A DNA stretch of 56,520 nt from an uncultured Eubacteriales bacterium (GCA_900315665.1 OMZX01000005.1:1-56520); one strand, 5' to 3'; counted from the first letter of the stretch, positions 1-8,728 are shown. Translations and numbers: made by a program. The notes: generated from the letters alone by a model not told the origin.

Positions 1-1
1 T

Positions 2-319
2 ACTATGAAAAGCAGGCAGGAGGCTGGCGTAAAAATAACGATTGTCACGTGGAATCCGGACTCCTATAAGTATGGTAAGAGTGAAGCACGTATGGCACTG
101 ATGAGTCAACTGCATGATGCAGGTTTCAATATTGAGCTTGTCGAGCAATGTTATGAGCGATACGCTGTTATCGATAACAACATAGTGTGGTACGGCAGCG
201 TGAATCTTCTGTCTAAGGAAGACATTGAGGACAATATCATGAGGGTGGAGAGCAAAGAAATCGCTGCAGAATTGTTGGAAACTACATTTGGGCAGAATAT
301 CGAGATGGAGAAATGGTGA
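2..319 (+). CDS. C-terminal part of a phospholipase D-like (PLD) domain protein, 5' end outside window
   Basis: The frame is open from the first bases, so this is the end of a longer gene that begins left of the window; the internal Met at 5 is not taken as the start. The visible 105 residues resemble the last part of a PLD-like nuclease domain: a hydrophobic strand followed by YAVIDNNIVWYGSVNLL, the form taken by degenerate HKD motifs (the K and D positions are not canonical). Such domains are often fused to the end of DEAD/DEAH helicases in this lineage, but no helicase part is visible here. The identity of the full protein is therefore open. A truncated YhcG-like gene follows 54 bp later on the same strand. 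Confidence 0.55.
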   Translation, partial: TMKSRQEAGVKITIVTWNPDSYKYGKSEARMALMSQLHDAGFNIELVEQCYERYAVIDNNIVWYGSVNLLSKEDIEDNIMRVESKEIAAELLETTFGQNIEMEKW

Positions 320-373
320 GGTTATCAGGAAATGCGCAGAATTGTATTTTGGTTTGGAAAGGAGGCAAAAACT

Positions 374-988
374 ATGAAAAACAATATCTCTATAGATGAA
401 GAATATAAGCGTTGGATTGCACAGATTTCCAAACGATATAGAAGCTCACAGATCAAAGCATCCATAACGGTAAACAGAGAATTGCTTTCTTTCTATTGGT
501 CATTGGGCAAAGATATTTATATTAAAAAGGCTATTAGTAAATATGGAAATGGATTTTTCGATAAAATGAGTAAAGACTTAAAGAGATTACTTCCTGGAAC
601 GAAAGGATTTGCAAGCTCTAATTTAAGATATATGGCAAAGTTCTATGAATTGTATCACTTTGAAGTATCTGATGAGGCATCCATGGTTACAGATGCAGAT
701 TTTCCACAGGTTGTGGGAAAATTGATTACTGATGATAAACAACTGAGCAATAATACAGGAAATACAAATCTCCCACAAGTTGTGGGAAAATTGACGATTG
801 AGGAATTGTTTTCAGTGCCCTGGGGACATCACAGGGTAATAATAGATGCGTGTAAAGGCGATTCTAAAAAGGCTATATTCTTTATTAGAAAAACAATAGA
901 TAATAATCCTTTCTTTTATTTTTTTTTCGCTTCGCATCGTCTCCGTTTCACTTCAATCGGTGCGAAGAAGTGTGCCACTGGCACCTAG
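374..988 (+). pseudogene. Truncated YhcG/DUF1016 family protein (N-terminal domain only)
   Basis: I chose the ATG at 374 because AAAGGAGG lies just upstream. Residues 1 to about 177 resemble the N-terminal DUF1016 (YhcG_N) domain: an early RYRSSQIKASITVNRELLSF helix, YGNGFFDKMSKDLKRLLPG, and FSVPWGHH near the end. In intact family members of about 340 residues this domain is followed by a PDDEXK-type nuclease domain. Here the similarity stops at FIRKTIDNN (about base 904), and a run of Phe/Tyr codons and unrelated sequence leads to a stop at 988. The nuclease domain is absent, so the gene is probably a remnant broken by insertion or deletion. Two copies of a PQVVGKL motif lie in the linker (about residues 112-139). 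Confidence 0.65.
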
Positions 989-1011
989 CGCCCCGTCTCG
1001 CGCTCGATGTA

Positions 1012-1052
1012 AAACCCGGAAAGCCAGTAAAATCAAGGCTTCCCGGGTTTTT
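1012..1052 (+). terminator. Strong hairpin terminator downstream of truncated YhcG gene
   Basis: The arms AAACCCGGAAAGCC and GGCTTCCCGGGTTT pair almost perfectly (one unpaired base) around an 11-nt loop. The stem is followed by TTTTTCG, as expected for an intrinsic terminator reading rightward. Confidence 0.75.
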
Positions 1053-1200
1053 CGTTGTCTGAATTTTGTTCGTTTGGTGACAGAGCTGGTGACAATTGCT
1101 TACTTTGGTGAGATATTGACGTTTTCCACAGAAATATCTTACTGAATGATTGATTAAAGGTTGTATATATTCCGGGAGTGGCAGATGGATTTTTGATACC

Positions 1201-1215
1201 TGCCACATTGTGGCA
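1201..1215. promoter_or_regulatory. Perfect palindrome overlapping the -35 region of the HTH gene
   Basis: TGCCACA-T-TGTGGCA is a perfect 7+1+7 inverted repeat. It overlaps the proposed -35 hexamer (TTGTGG, 1208-1213), so a bound repressor could block the polymerase. The downstream gene encodes an HTH protein, which makes autoregulation an attractive but unproven idea. Confidence 0.45.
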
Positions 1216-1237
1216 GACGAATTTCTTTCGTTATAAT
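1208..1237 (+). promoter_or_regulatory. Promoter for the HTH protein gene
   Basis: The -35 is TTGTGG (1208-1213), the spacer 18 bp and the -10 a consensus TATAAT (1232-1237). A second small inverted repeat (ACGAA-N5-TTCGT, 1217-1231) lies in the spacer. Confidence 0.55.
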
Positions 1238-1281
1238 ATTTGGCATATTTTAAAAAATATTCTGCTTACGGAAGGGATGCC

Positions 1282-2709
1282 ATGGCAAATACATCAAGTC
1301 TTTTACAAAAGGTTATAAAAGAGCAGGGATTATCACGAAACAATCTGATTCATACTATCGATATAGATCGCTCGTCATTTTACCAGATTCTAAACGGTAA
1401 GCGACCCGGCACCATCGATCAATTCGCGAGAATCCTTTCACAGCTTGACCTTAGCCCGGAGCTCACATGGCAGTTGATGCGTGAATATGCATCGAGAAAG
1501 TTCGGGCAGGATTATACTTTATACGAGATTGTCGATCGATGGATGAGACGTCTGTCTACTGCAGATTGTGATAATGCTTACACCTTCGGCAAGGATGAAG
1601 ACCATTTGCGGGATGAAGAAAGTACACATCCTATCGATATCAATTTATCGGAAGAGTCGGCAAACAAAAAAGTTTTCGGCTCATCAACATTGGTCCGGCT
1701 ACTTCGACAGCTTATCGTCTCGAAGACCGACCAGGAAAAGCCGGTGGAGGAACCATTATATCTGTATATTCCACTAAGGCTTTTCACGAAAATCTGGATG
1801 CAGACTGATATTCCGGAGCTTCTGAATGCGATACCTGATCCGCAAGGCATCAGAATTTTGGTCAGAATCGATCTGGAGGAACAGGGAACAATCGATGGAC
1901 AGCTGGAGCTTCTGTTCAGCTTCCTGTTCGGCTTATACCATATCCGGGATTTCACAAAGCTTGTGCATTGTATTTATTCTGACCGAAGTGAAATGAATAC
2001 ACCGTTTCCCTATTTTGCGGTTGACAAAGAGCGGGTTTATCTCATGAACCGTTCCTGCGATAAAGCGGTTTCTGTGCAGCAGAGAGATGTCGCGGATGCA
2101 TATGCCAGCTTCTTCATAGCTTTGGCGTGCCAGCATTATGCATATCTCGAAGAGCATGCTTCGCTCGAGGATTTTATGGGTGCAATCCACAGACGATTTA
2201 TCGATAATTCTGGAGATGACAAAATAAATCGTATGGTCGAGAGGCGTCTTTGCATTTTTAAGGTTGTGAACGATGATCTGATCAATCGTTATGCGGATGA
2301 ATCAATTCGTGAGCTGCTGCAATCGTACCTCTCCATGTTTCAGAGAATGCAGAGTGTATTCTTAAATTCGGCGTCCGCACTACAGGAGTTCCGGAAAGAT
2401 CATTCTGTGATGGAGAATGGAATAGAGATCACGATTGATCCTGAAGACGCAGAAAAACTGTGCCAATACGCCGGAACGTCTGAAGTCAAGGACATCCTGC
2501 TTCTTCACGATGAACAGGATCATTTGCCGCGGAACTGGACTTTCGCGCTATTCAGCACAGGAGAACTCATGATTCTTCCGAACTGGGACTATCACCAGAT
2601 CATTTCCATCCGAGATCCTAAGATTTATCATGCCTTCAGTGTGTGGTTTGATGTTAATCATGATCTCGCCGTGGTGAGAGAGAAGCTTACGGTTGCTCTG
2701 CATTCGTAA
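1282..2709 (+). CDS. HTH (XRE-like) domain protein of unknown function
   Basis: The start at ATG 1282 is preferred over TTG 1240 because GGAAGGG lies 5 bp upstream, giving 475 residues. Residues about 5-60 form a Cro/XRE-like helix-turn-helix: LLQKVIKEQGLSRNNLI, then DIDRSSFYQILNGKRPGTID, the usual recognition-helix layout. The remaining 400 residues are soluble, lack membrane segments and match no family I can name. A region near DEEST (about residues 115-140) is hydrophilic and may be a linker. A perfect palindrome over its own promoter suggests autoregulation. It stands alone between two terminators, next to a broken YhcG gene. It may be a regulator acting on itself or on the lipoprotein gene that converges on it; its target is unknown. 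Confidence 0.7.
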   Translation: MANTSSLLQKVIKEQGLSRNNLIHTIDIDRSSFYQILNGKRPGTIDQFARILSQLDLSPELTWQLMREYASRKFGQDYTLYEIVDRWMRRLSTADCDNAYTFGKDEDHLRDEESTHPIDINLSEESANKKVFGSSTLVRLLRQLIVSKTDQEKPVEEPLYLYIPLRLFTKIWMQTDIPELLNAIPDPQGIRILVRIDLEEQGTIDGQLELLFSFLFGLYHIRDFTKLVHCIYSDRSEMNTPFPYFAVDKERVYLMNRSCDKAVSVQQRDVADAYASFFIALACQHYAYLEEHASLEDFMGAIHRRFIDNSGDDKINRMVERRLCIFKVVNDDLINRYADESIRELLQSYLSMFQRMQSVFLNSASALQEFRKDHSVMENGIEITIDPEDAEKLCQYAGTSEVKDILLLHDEQDHLPRNWTFALFSTGELMILPNWDYHQIISIRDPKIYHAFSVWFDVNHDLAVVREKLTVALHS

Positions 2710-2733
2710 GCTATCGATTAAAAAATGTATATA

Positions 2734-2775
2734 AAAAGGCCACTCAGCGCAATTTGATAAACTGAGTGGCTTTTA
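2734..2775. terminator. Bidirectional terminator between convergent genes
   Basis: AAAAGGCCACTCAG and CTGAGTGGCTTTT form a stem of at least 12 bp with a T-run on one side and an A-run on the other. It lies between the HTH gene (plus) and the lipoprotein gene (minus) and can serve both. Confidence 0.8.
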
Positions 2776-2821
2776 ATGCCCAAGGTTAATTGGATTTTAG
2801 CTGATTATAAAAAAATAAATG

Positions 2822-4213
2822 TTATCTCTTGTATTTTATGCCAACTAAACGTTTTGATTCCGGGTATACCGTGTATACATCACAACCGTTACTATCAGAA
2901 GAAGGATCTGCAACGTTATATTCATAGTAAGTCAACTGACATGTTGCAAAATTTTTTCCATGGACATCTTGATACGACAGATTATCGCTAGGATCCGTGG
3001 AATACGTTCCATCCTTTTGCAGTGAAAGACTTATATAATCATCGTCAAAACAATTTCCTTCATTATCAAGCAGTGAAATAGACAGACTTATATCATCTTT
3101 AGGTGCGGGATTCAGATTCCCATTAATAGTCGCCGAGATGTGTAGCTGGTCATCCTTTAAGGTGGGGGTTATGCTCAGAATATCTTTTAGAATATCTTTG
3201 CTCTCATCATATGGAAGCACATCACGTATCTTCTGAGAGCTTGCCGTTTGATCCTTCAGATAAACCTGGTAGATTCTGTCACCGGATGAATAACGATAGC
3301 CAGCCATTCCAAAATCTTTGACGTCATCATACTGGATAGCAAAGGGCTCCTCATCAACCTGTTTATTCATTTCCATGTGATTTAGAGATTTTCCCGGTGC
3401 CATAGAGAAATTGTACCATAAAGAGTGCACGGTCATTACCGATTCATCATTCTTACTTGTAAAATAGGAATATGGATGAATTTCGTCTACTATATCCTGT
3501 CCATTGTTGACAAACGTGAACGGCACGGTGGCCTGCTTAGATTGTTCGTCAAATGAAATATCACCAACGGTCACACCCAAGATATTGACCGTATTAAAGT
3601 CTTCTGGTTGCCAGGTTTTGCTTTCCTTTGAAGTTGCAGTTTTCTTTTGGAGATCAACCGTATATTCCTTACCGGCAAGAACATATTGATAGCTCTGAAT
3701 TTCTATATCCTTGACATCGGAGTATGGAATGATTTCATCTCGAACGTTAGAAGTAGTTGATCTTTCTTCTGTAGCGATATTAGGAATCAAAGGAAAATCC
3801 AGACTTGCGCTACCTTGTTTTTCTGAATAAGAGCCATCCTTTTTCAGTATACCATAGCTGACTGTACATTGATCTATGCTGTGCTCACCGTTGTTCGTGA
3901 TGAGCCAGTCAGTAGTTGCAATAGAATATTCTTGCTTTGTTTTTCCATCATGAAGGGTTGATTCTACAATATCGTTGTGCTCAAACTGCAGAATATTGCA
4001 AGCATCAAAATCTTCCGGTTCACTTTGACTCTTCTTTTTATTTTTTTTCTTTCCAGTCGAATTGTTTTTGCCAGACTGATCAGATGAGGATTCTACTGCT
4101 GTACCCCCAGATTCCGCCGCGCTCTTCGCAGCTTCAGTTCCGGCACTCTGTCCACAGCTTGCGAGCAGTGTGCTCATTGTGAGACAAAGCGCTAATGCCA
4201 ATGTTCTTTTCAT
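2822..4213 (-). CDS. Predicted lipoprotein of unknown function
   Basis: The 463-residue product begins with a type II signal peptide: charged MKR, a hydrophobic core and the lipobox LLASC near residue 20. A Ser/Lys/Asn-rich linker (about residues 25-70) would let the globular part stand away from the membrane. The body seems to contain two related units that start with similar words (DFDACNILQ near 70 and DFNTVNILG near 205), followed by a third segment. The repeating pattern of beta strands with VKDIEIQSY and VKDFGMAGY suggests immunoglobulin-like or DUF-type extracellular repeats. AAGGAGGA lies just upstream of the ATG. Its function is unknown; its position at the cell surface is the only safe inference. 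Confidence 0.75.
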   Translation of the reverse strand: MKRTLALALCLTMSTLLASCGQSAGTEAAKSAAESGGTAVESSSDQSGKNNSTGKKKNKKKSQSEPEDFDACNILQFEHNDIVESTLHDGKTKQEYSIATTDWLITNNGEHSIDQCTVSYGILKKDGSYSEKQGSASLDFPLIPNIATEERSTTSNVRDEIIPYSDVKDIEIQSYQYVLAGKEYTVDLQKKTATSKESKTWQPEDFNTVNILGVTVGDISFDEQSKQATVPFTFVNNGQDIVDEIHPYSYFTSKNDESVMTVHSLWYNFSMAPGKSLNHMEMNKQVDEEPFAIQYDDVKDFGMAGYRYSSGDRIYQVYLKDQTASSQKIRDVLPYDESKDILKDILSITPTLKDDQLHISATINGNLNPAPKDDISLSISLLDNEGNCFDDDYISLSLQKDGTYSTDPSDNLSYQDVHGKNFATCQLTYYEYNVADPSSDSNGCDVYTVYPESKRLVGIKYKR

Positions 4214-4260
4214 AAGTGTTTCCTCCTTCTCTTTGCGTGCATCCTGCGGTCAGGTGCATC

Positions 4261-4298
4261 GGTATTACGGTAAAATCTACATTTTTATATGTAATACC
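4261..4298. repeat. Spaced inverted repeat upstream of the lipoprotein gene
   Basis: GGTATTAC (4261-4268) and GTAATACC (4291-4298) are perfect inverted copies separated by 22 bp. They lie about 50-85 bp upstream of the minus-strand lipoprotein start, where a regulator could bind two half sites, or the RNA leader could fold. I could not assign a clear -35/-10 pair to it. Confidence 0.35.
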
Positions 4299-4438
4299 AA
4301 TGCCTCCTTTATCATGCTGCCCGTCAGGATAACCCAATTAGTATCTTATTGCGCACCAAGGCTTCGGAAAAGAGTGGCAGCGGTAGGAAACTGTGCCGCC
4401 ACAGTTGAAAATATTAACGTTAAAATGACAGCTATTTT

Positions 4439-4469
4439 TTGCCTCGAAGATGTACCCATATGCTATACT
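4439..4469 (+). promoter_or_regulatory. Putative promoter of the DUF4869/ATPase unit
   Basis: An extended -10 (TGC-TATACT, hexamer 4464-4469) lies 30 bp before the DUF4869 start. TTGCCT at 4439-4444 could be a -35, with a rather long 19-bp spacer. A 10-bp palindrome, TTAACGTTAA (4414-4423), sits just upstream and could be an operator. Confidence 0.45.
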
Positions 4470-4499
4470 TAGATAAATTTATTCGTGAGGGCATTGCAA

Positions 4500-4949
4500 A
4501 TGTTAAAGATTGTTTATGGAGACATTGAGAATTCTGTATATCATCCGCCTACATATTTTGACAATGTATATGAGGACGAATGGCTTATGCAGGACGAAGC
4601 GAGGGAAATGATAAAGGATATCGACAAGTCGGATGTAATCGGACCGCATCTTATTGAAAGTCCGGTACTGGGGCCGATATCTCCGAAGGAATTATCGGGT
4701 GGTGTGAAGACGCTGATTCTCATGAAATATGATGAGTCAGGAAAAATTTTCAATGCTTCTGCTTGTGGCGATAATTGCGCTGCGTGGATGGTTCGACTCG
4801 GTCAAGAAAAGGATTTAACGATTAATCTTCATCATGTCATGGATTTTAGTAAGGTGAAGGATTTCCATGCGGTTTTATTAAATACAGATACAATTGTAAA
4901 TAATTACCAAGAATATCTTGAAGAATCTTTGCGAATCAAGGAGCGGTAA
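4500..4949 (+). CDS. DUF4869-like small protein, first gene of a two-gene unit
   Basis: The product has 149 residues from ATG 4500; a GTG at 4485 is possible but has no ribosome-binding site. The order of conserved-looking words (IVYGDIENSVYHPPTYFDNVYEDEW, then GPISPKELSGGVKTLILM, then SACGDNCAAWMV) suggests the DUF4869 family, recognised from memory without a search. It is soluble with no signal peptide. The CGDNC pair of cysteines near residue 93 may matter for metal binding or structure. The stop TAA shares its last base with the ATG of the next gene, so the two are translationally coupled and probably act together. Function unknown. Confidence 0.7.
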   Translation: MLKIVYGDIENSVYHPPTYFDNVYEDEWLMQDEAREMIKDIDKSDVIGPHLIESPVLGPISPKELSGGVKTLILMKYDESGKIFNASACGDNCAAWMVRLGQEKDLTINLHHVMDFSKVKDFHAVLLNTDTIVNNYQEYLEESLRIKER

Positions 4950-5908
4950 TGAAAGGGAAACACCATATTATCATTCAAAATAATAAGCTCCGATACGAAT
5001 TTGATATCAAGCGAAATCTTACGATCATCCGTGGCGACAGCGCAACTGGAAAAACTACACTAGTTAATATGATCCGCGCTGCTGCACAAATGGGCGATGA
5101 ATCTGGAATTTTCCTTCGTTGCGATAAATCGGTTCGGGTACTCGAGGGAAATGATTGGAAACTTATCTTATCAAGTGTACATGATTCGATTTTATTTATA
5201 GATGAGGAGAACCGATTCATAAAATCGCAAGAATTTGCAGAGGCAGCAAGGAATTCTGATGATTATTTTGTCATCATTACGCGGGAGGATTTACCAAATT
5301 TACCGTATTCCGTGGATGAGATTTACGGGATTCATACGTCGGGAAAATATCACGATTTAAAGAGAACTTATAATGAGCTTTATTGCATCTATAGCGTAGC
5401 AATAGCAAATATTATGTCAATGCCTGAAATAGTTATTACCGAGGATTCAAATTCGGGCTATGAATTTTTTGATTCAGTGTGCAAGGGAAAAGGCATTGTT
5501 TGTAAATCAGCTAAGGGAAAATCAAATTTGAAAGCAATTGCAACTGAAGTAAACGCGTCTCGAGTGATGATCATAGGAGATGGTGCTGCTATTGGGCCAG
5601 AGATGAATGAACTTTATCAGTTGATGCAAAGCCGTCAGAACATTCAATGCTTTTTTCCGGAGTCCTTTGAATGGATAATACTCAAAGCTGGTATTGTCAA
5701 AACAAAGGAACTAGCAGATGTTCTAGAACACCCGGAGGACTATATAGAGAGTAAAGAATATTTCAGTTGGGAACAATTTTTTACTGGCTATCTAATTCAA
5801 CTTACAGAAGATGGCTACCTTAAATATAGAAAAACAAAATTAAATGAGAATTATCTACACGAAAGAGAAAAATCTTTAATTCTGAAAATTATTTCTTGGT
5901 GGAAATAG
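4949..5908 (+). CDS. P-loop ATPase with possible Toprim-like C-terminal half, partner of DUF4869 protein
   Basis: The 319-residue product has a Walker A motif GDSATGKT at 29-36 and a Walker B-like ILFIDE at 81-86, followed by FVIITRED at 108-114, a typical sensor-like strand. After about residue 158 a second domain begins with IVITEDSNSGYEFF (acidic E165) and later VMIIGDG (D211). This spacing of an acidic residue after one strand and a second after another recalls Toprim-fold nucleases of the OLD/DUF4435 type, but this match is weak and is inference. The gene starts on the last base of the DUF4869 stop codon. Its A+T-rich codon use (TTA, AAT, AAA) differs from the main chromosome, which fits horizontal transfer. 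Its 3' stop touches a REP-like palindrome. Confidence 0.65.
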   Translation: MKGKHHIIIQNNKLRYEFDIKRNLTIIRGDSATGKTTLVNMIRAAAQMGDESGIFLRCDKSVRVLEGNDWKLILSSVHDSILFIDEENRFIKSQEFAEAARNSDDYFVIITREDLPNLPYSVDEIYGIHTSGKYHDLKRTYNELYCIYSVAIANIMSMPEIVITEDSNSGYEFFDSVCKGKGIVCKSAKGKSNLKAIATEVNASRVMIIGDGAAIGPEMNELYQLMQSRQNIQCFFPESFEWIILKAGIVKTKELADVLEHPEDYIESKEYFSWEQFFTGYLIQLTEDGYLKYRKTKLNENYLHEREKSLILKIISWWK

Positions 5909-6016
5909 TATGACACCGGGGACGGTTCTTTCTGTCAGCTTTTCGCTAAAACAGCGATTCTATCCATAACATTGCACTGAAAAAGCTGACAGAGAGAACC
6001 GTCCCCGGTGTCATAC
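5908..6016. repeat. REP-like palindrome, copy 1
   Basis: A left arm starting GTATGACACCGGGGACGG and a right arm ending CCGTCCCCGGTGTCATAC are nearly perfect inverted copies, about 36 bases each, around a 36-bp centre. The arms include the CTGTCAGCTTTT motif. The first base overlaps the TAG stop of the ATPase gene. Confidence 0.85.
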
Positions 6017-6141
6017 GATGCCAATGCTTACGTCTGACATGTTACCCTTATGATACATCAGTACGATGCAAAACCACGCTTTTTTGTGACGAAAGTTCGA
6101 CTTTGGGGACAAATGGATGGTGGAGGAAAGCTCCTCTAAAG

Positions 6142-6147
6142 TATAAT
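6142..6147 (+). promoter_or_regulatory. Probable -10 of the clostripain-like gene
   Basis: A consensus TATAAT lies 37 bp before the chosen start. No good -35 is seen at the proper distance, so the promoter is only a guess. The rest of the 6,017-6,184 interval shows nothing else of note. Confidence 0.35.
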
Positions 6148-6184
6148 AAAAGTGCAAGAAACCGGATTTTTTAAGGAGATGCCA

Positions 6185-8422
6185 ATGGATCGACAAGATA
6201 AAAGACGACATTTGCGAAGGTGGCTGGCACTTTTTCTTTCCATTGTGATGCTCGGGAGTCTGATGTCCTGCGGAGATGAAGAGGCATTGGAAACAGAAGT
6301 AGCAGGAGAAGCTTCCGGGGAATCGGAAAAAAGCGGCGATGCCAAAGCCGGAGCTGAAACGAATGGCGGTGCTTCAAAAACAGGCGAGCGTTCTTCTTCA
6401 AGCCAGAGTTCAGCTGGCTCTGTCATGCGCCGGGTGCGAAAGTCGGAAGCACCGATGGGAGAGGATGAAACGTGGACGCTCTTTGTGTATCTCTGCGGTG
6501 CCGATCTTGAGTCCGAGAACGGTATGGCCTCAGGAGATCTCCAGGAAATGATGAATTCAGGCGCCAATGATCAGGTTCGATATGTGGTGGAAACGGGCGG
6601 CGCATCATATTGGAGCGAGGATGTGGATCCTGATACGATCGGGCGATATGTGATCGCGAATGGAAACCTGGAACTGGTGGATACGGAGCCTTTGTCTTCC
6701 ATGGGCGATTCATCGACACTGGCGTCCTTCCTTAAATGGGGCGTCGAGAATTATCCCGCCCGGAATATGGGTCTTGTCATCTGGGATCACGGAAGTGGAA
6801 GCATTAATGGAGCCTGCTTCGACGAGCTGTATGACGATGATTCACTTTCCCTGAAGGAAATGGACGCGGCACTGTTCAGTGTGTATGACAGCATGACGGA
6901 GCCCTTCGCCTTTATCGGGTTTGATGCCTGTCTCATGAGTACGGTGGAGACGGCAGCTATCCTTGCGACGCATGCAAAATATATGATTGCTTCACAGGAG
7001 CTGGAGCCCGGTTACGGGTGGGATTTCACCGCGATCGGTGATTACCTCGCAGAGCATCCGGGAGCGGGTCCGGAGGAACTCGGGAGGGTGATCTGCGACA
7101 GCTATTATGCAGCTTGCGAGGCAATATGGAGTGAAAGCTCTGCAACATTAGCGCTCACGGATCTTTCGAAGATCGATGCACTGATCTCTGATTTTGATGC
7201 GCTGTCAAAGGATGTGTACGAATACGTGGAGGGCGACGGCAGCTATGCAGCCATGTCGCGTGAGGTTGCGTCCGCGGACAATTACGGGGGTAATAACCGG
7301 ACCGAGGGCTATACCAACATGGTCGATCTCGGCGGTATCGTGGATGCTTCTGAAGCCATTTCAGATAAGGCCTCATCGGTCCGCGACGCGATCGATCAAG
7401 CGGTGGTTTATCAGGTAAAAGGTGAGGATCACGCCGAAGCCTGCGGACTTTCGATTTATTATCCACTGGAGCTCATGGGCAGTCAGGAGCTCAGTGTATT
7501 CAAAAATGTATGCATTAGCTCGTACTATCTTGGGCTCATCAACATGGTCGCCTACGGTGCTGTAAACGAGGGCGATTTTTCTGAATACGAGGGCGGTGGA
7601 AGTATCCTTGATCTCATCCTGAACTATACCGGCGATGACTACTACTATGATGATTCGGAGGATTCCTATATCTATGAACCAGAGGAGGATGACACATTTG
7701 ATTTCGTGAATGGCTATGAGGTAAGCGACGAAAGCAGCGCGATCACCTTTGATCAGGCGCCGGCGCTCGATGAAAATGGAAGCTATGGCTTCGTGCTGTC
7801 AGAGGAGGGCATCGAGAACGCGCAGTCCGTGGAATCCTATGTGATGCTTTCGCTTGGCGATGAAGAAGAGTATGCGGGCAGCTTTATCAGTCTTGGTATC
7901 ACCGGCGATGTCCAGGGAGACTGGGAGACGGGTGAGTTTGCCGACAATTTCGATGGCTACTGGTTCACACTCCCTGATGGCACACCGCTTTCTGTCATGA
8001 TTGTCGAGGAATGTGACGGCTATGACATCTACACATCTCCTGTTCTACTGAACGGCGATGAAACCTATCTTCGCTTCGTATGGAACTATACAGAGGGCAA
8101 TGCCTACATCCAGGGCACGTGGGATGGCATCGAGGACGACGGTGCGTCCTCGAGACACATTCGGAAGCTCGCGAAGGGAGACGTGCTGGAACCAGAGTAT
8201 ATGGTTTTTGATTTTTCTGATGATTCTACGGACGATGAGCCGGAAACCTTTACGATCGACAAATATACCTACGATGGAGACAACAGCATTTCCTTCATGC
8301 GCCTCGAAGATGGAAAATACCTGTATGGCTTCTATGTCAACGATATTTACGGGAACTATTACACCTCCGATCCGGTCTTTTTCACAGTGGAGGGAGAAAA
8401 GATCTATTTTTCGGAAGAATAA
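6185..8422 (+). CDS. Clostripain-like (family C11) cysteine peptidase, lipoprotein
   Basis: ATG 6185 is chosen because AAGGAG ends 6 bp upstream; the product has 745 residues. A signal peptide ends in the lipobox GSLMSC (Cys near 29), so the enzyme should be anchored outside the membrane. A Ser/Ala/Gly-rich linker follows. The C11 peptidase domain spans roughly residues 95-420: WTLFVYLCGADLES, the catalytic His in VIWDHGSGS (H202) and the catalytic Cys in IGFDACLMST (C249). Family members cleave after Arg or Lys. The remaining C-terminal region (about 440-745) is acidic and beta-rich, perhaps an inhibitory or binding domain. The gene stands alone with a REP-like element directly after its stop. 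Confidence 0.85.
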   Translation: MDRQDKRRHLRRWLALFLSIVMLGSLMSCGDEEALETEVAGEASGESEKSGDAKAGAETNGGASKTGERSSSSQSSAGSVMRRVRKSEAPMGEDETWTLFVYLCGADLESENGMASGDLQEMMNSGANDQVRYVVETGGASYWSEDVDPDTIGRYVIANGNLELVDTEPLSSMGDSSTLASFLKWGVENYPARNMGLVIWDHGSGSINGACFDELYDDDSLSLKEMDAALFSVYDSMTEPFAFIGFDACLMSTVETAAILATHAKYMIASQELEPGYGWDFTAIGDYLAEHPGAGPEELGRVICDSYYAACEAIWSESSATLALTDLSKIDALISDFDALSKDVYEYVEGDGSYAAMSREVASADNYGGNNRTEGYTNMVDLGGIVDASEAISDKASSVRDAIDQAVVYQVKGEDHAEACGLSIYYPLELMGSQELSVFKNVCISSYYLGLINMVAYGAVNEGDFSEYEGGGSILDLILNYTGDDYYYDDSEDSYIYEPEEDDTFDFVNGYEVSDESSAITFDQAPALDENGSYGFVLSEEGIENAQSVESYVMLSLGDEEEYAGSFISLGITGDVQGDWETGEFADNFDGYWFTLPDGTPLSVMIVEECDGYDIYTSPVLLNGDETYLRFVWNYTEGNAYIQGTWDGIEDDGASSRHIRKLAKGDVLEPEYMVFDFSDDSTDDEPETFTIDKYTYDGDNSISFMRLEDGKYLYGFYVNDIYGNYYTSDPVFFTVEGEKIYFSEE

Positions 8423-8510
8423 TGTGACACCGGGGACGGTTCTCTCTGTCAGCTTTTTAGGCCACGGGGCCGCTAAAAGGAGCGTCCCCGTGGCTTATAG
8501 GGTGGTGTCA
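8423..8510. repeat. REP-like element, copy 2 (right arm rearranged)
   Basis: The left arm TGTGACACCGGGGACGGTTC begins on the base after the stop codon. The right arm has diverged: instead of the normal inverted copy there is a nested hairpin GCCACGGGG/CCCCGTGGC (8461-8494) and then a remnant GGTGTCA. This looks like an internally rearranged copy. The rest of the interval to 8,728 holds only a terminator. Confidence 0.7.
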
Positions 8511-8607
8511 TCCAGTCAGGCAAGTCAGTAAGAAATCAGTCGTGCCGATTACTTCCAATTATTACTTATCTGACGCATCCGTAGCTACAATTGTTCATAG
8601 GTTCTTG

Positions 8608-8635
8608 AAAGAAGTCCAAAAGGGCTTCTTTTTTT
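8608..8635 (+). terminator. Intrinsic terminator
   Basis: AAGAAGTCC and GGGCTTCTT pair around AAAA with one mismatch, followed by a run of T residues. It ends transcription before the next lipoprotein gene. Confidence 0.7.
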
Positions 8636-8728
8636 GACCGTAAGGAAAACAAAAGAGAAAGGTAAAGGGAAACGATGAGACTTTATATAGAAATTGTATT
8701 ATGCTCGTCTCGTTAGGGAGGAGAAATC

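Larger units (their letters stand above)
989..1281. other. Intergenic region with gene remnants, terminator and promoter
   Basis: This 293-bp stretch has no convincing gene. It holds short inverted repeats (GTGCC-ACT-GGCAC near 973), the strong hairpin at 1012-1052, a GGTGACA direct repeat near 1076-1095, and the promoter/palindrome before the HTH gene. The minus strand is open for 86 codons, but that frame has no ribosome-binding site and no recognisable domain. It looks like the scar of a past insertion next to the broken YhcG gene. Confidence 0.4.

Noticed and set aside
948-1208. Minus-strand 86-codon frame, possible remnant of an integrase end
   Set aside because: No ribosome-binding site or family motif was seen; the similarity to integrase ends is only an impression.
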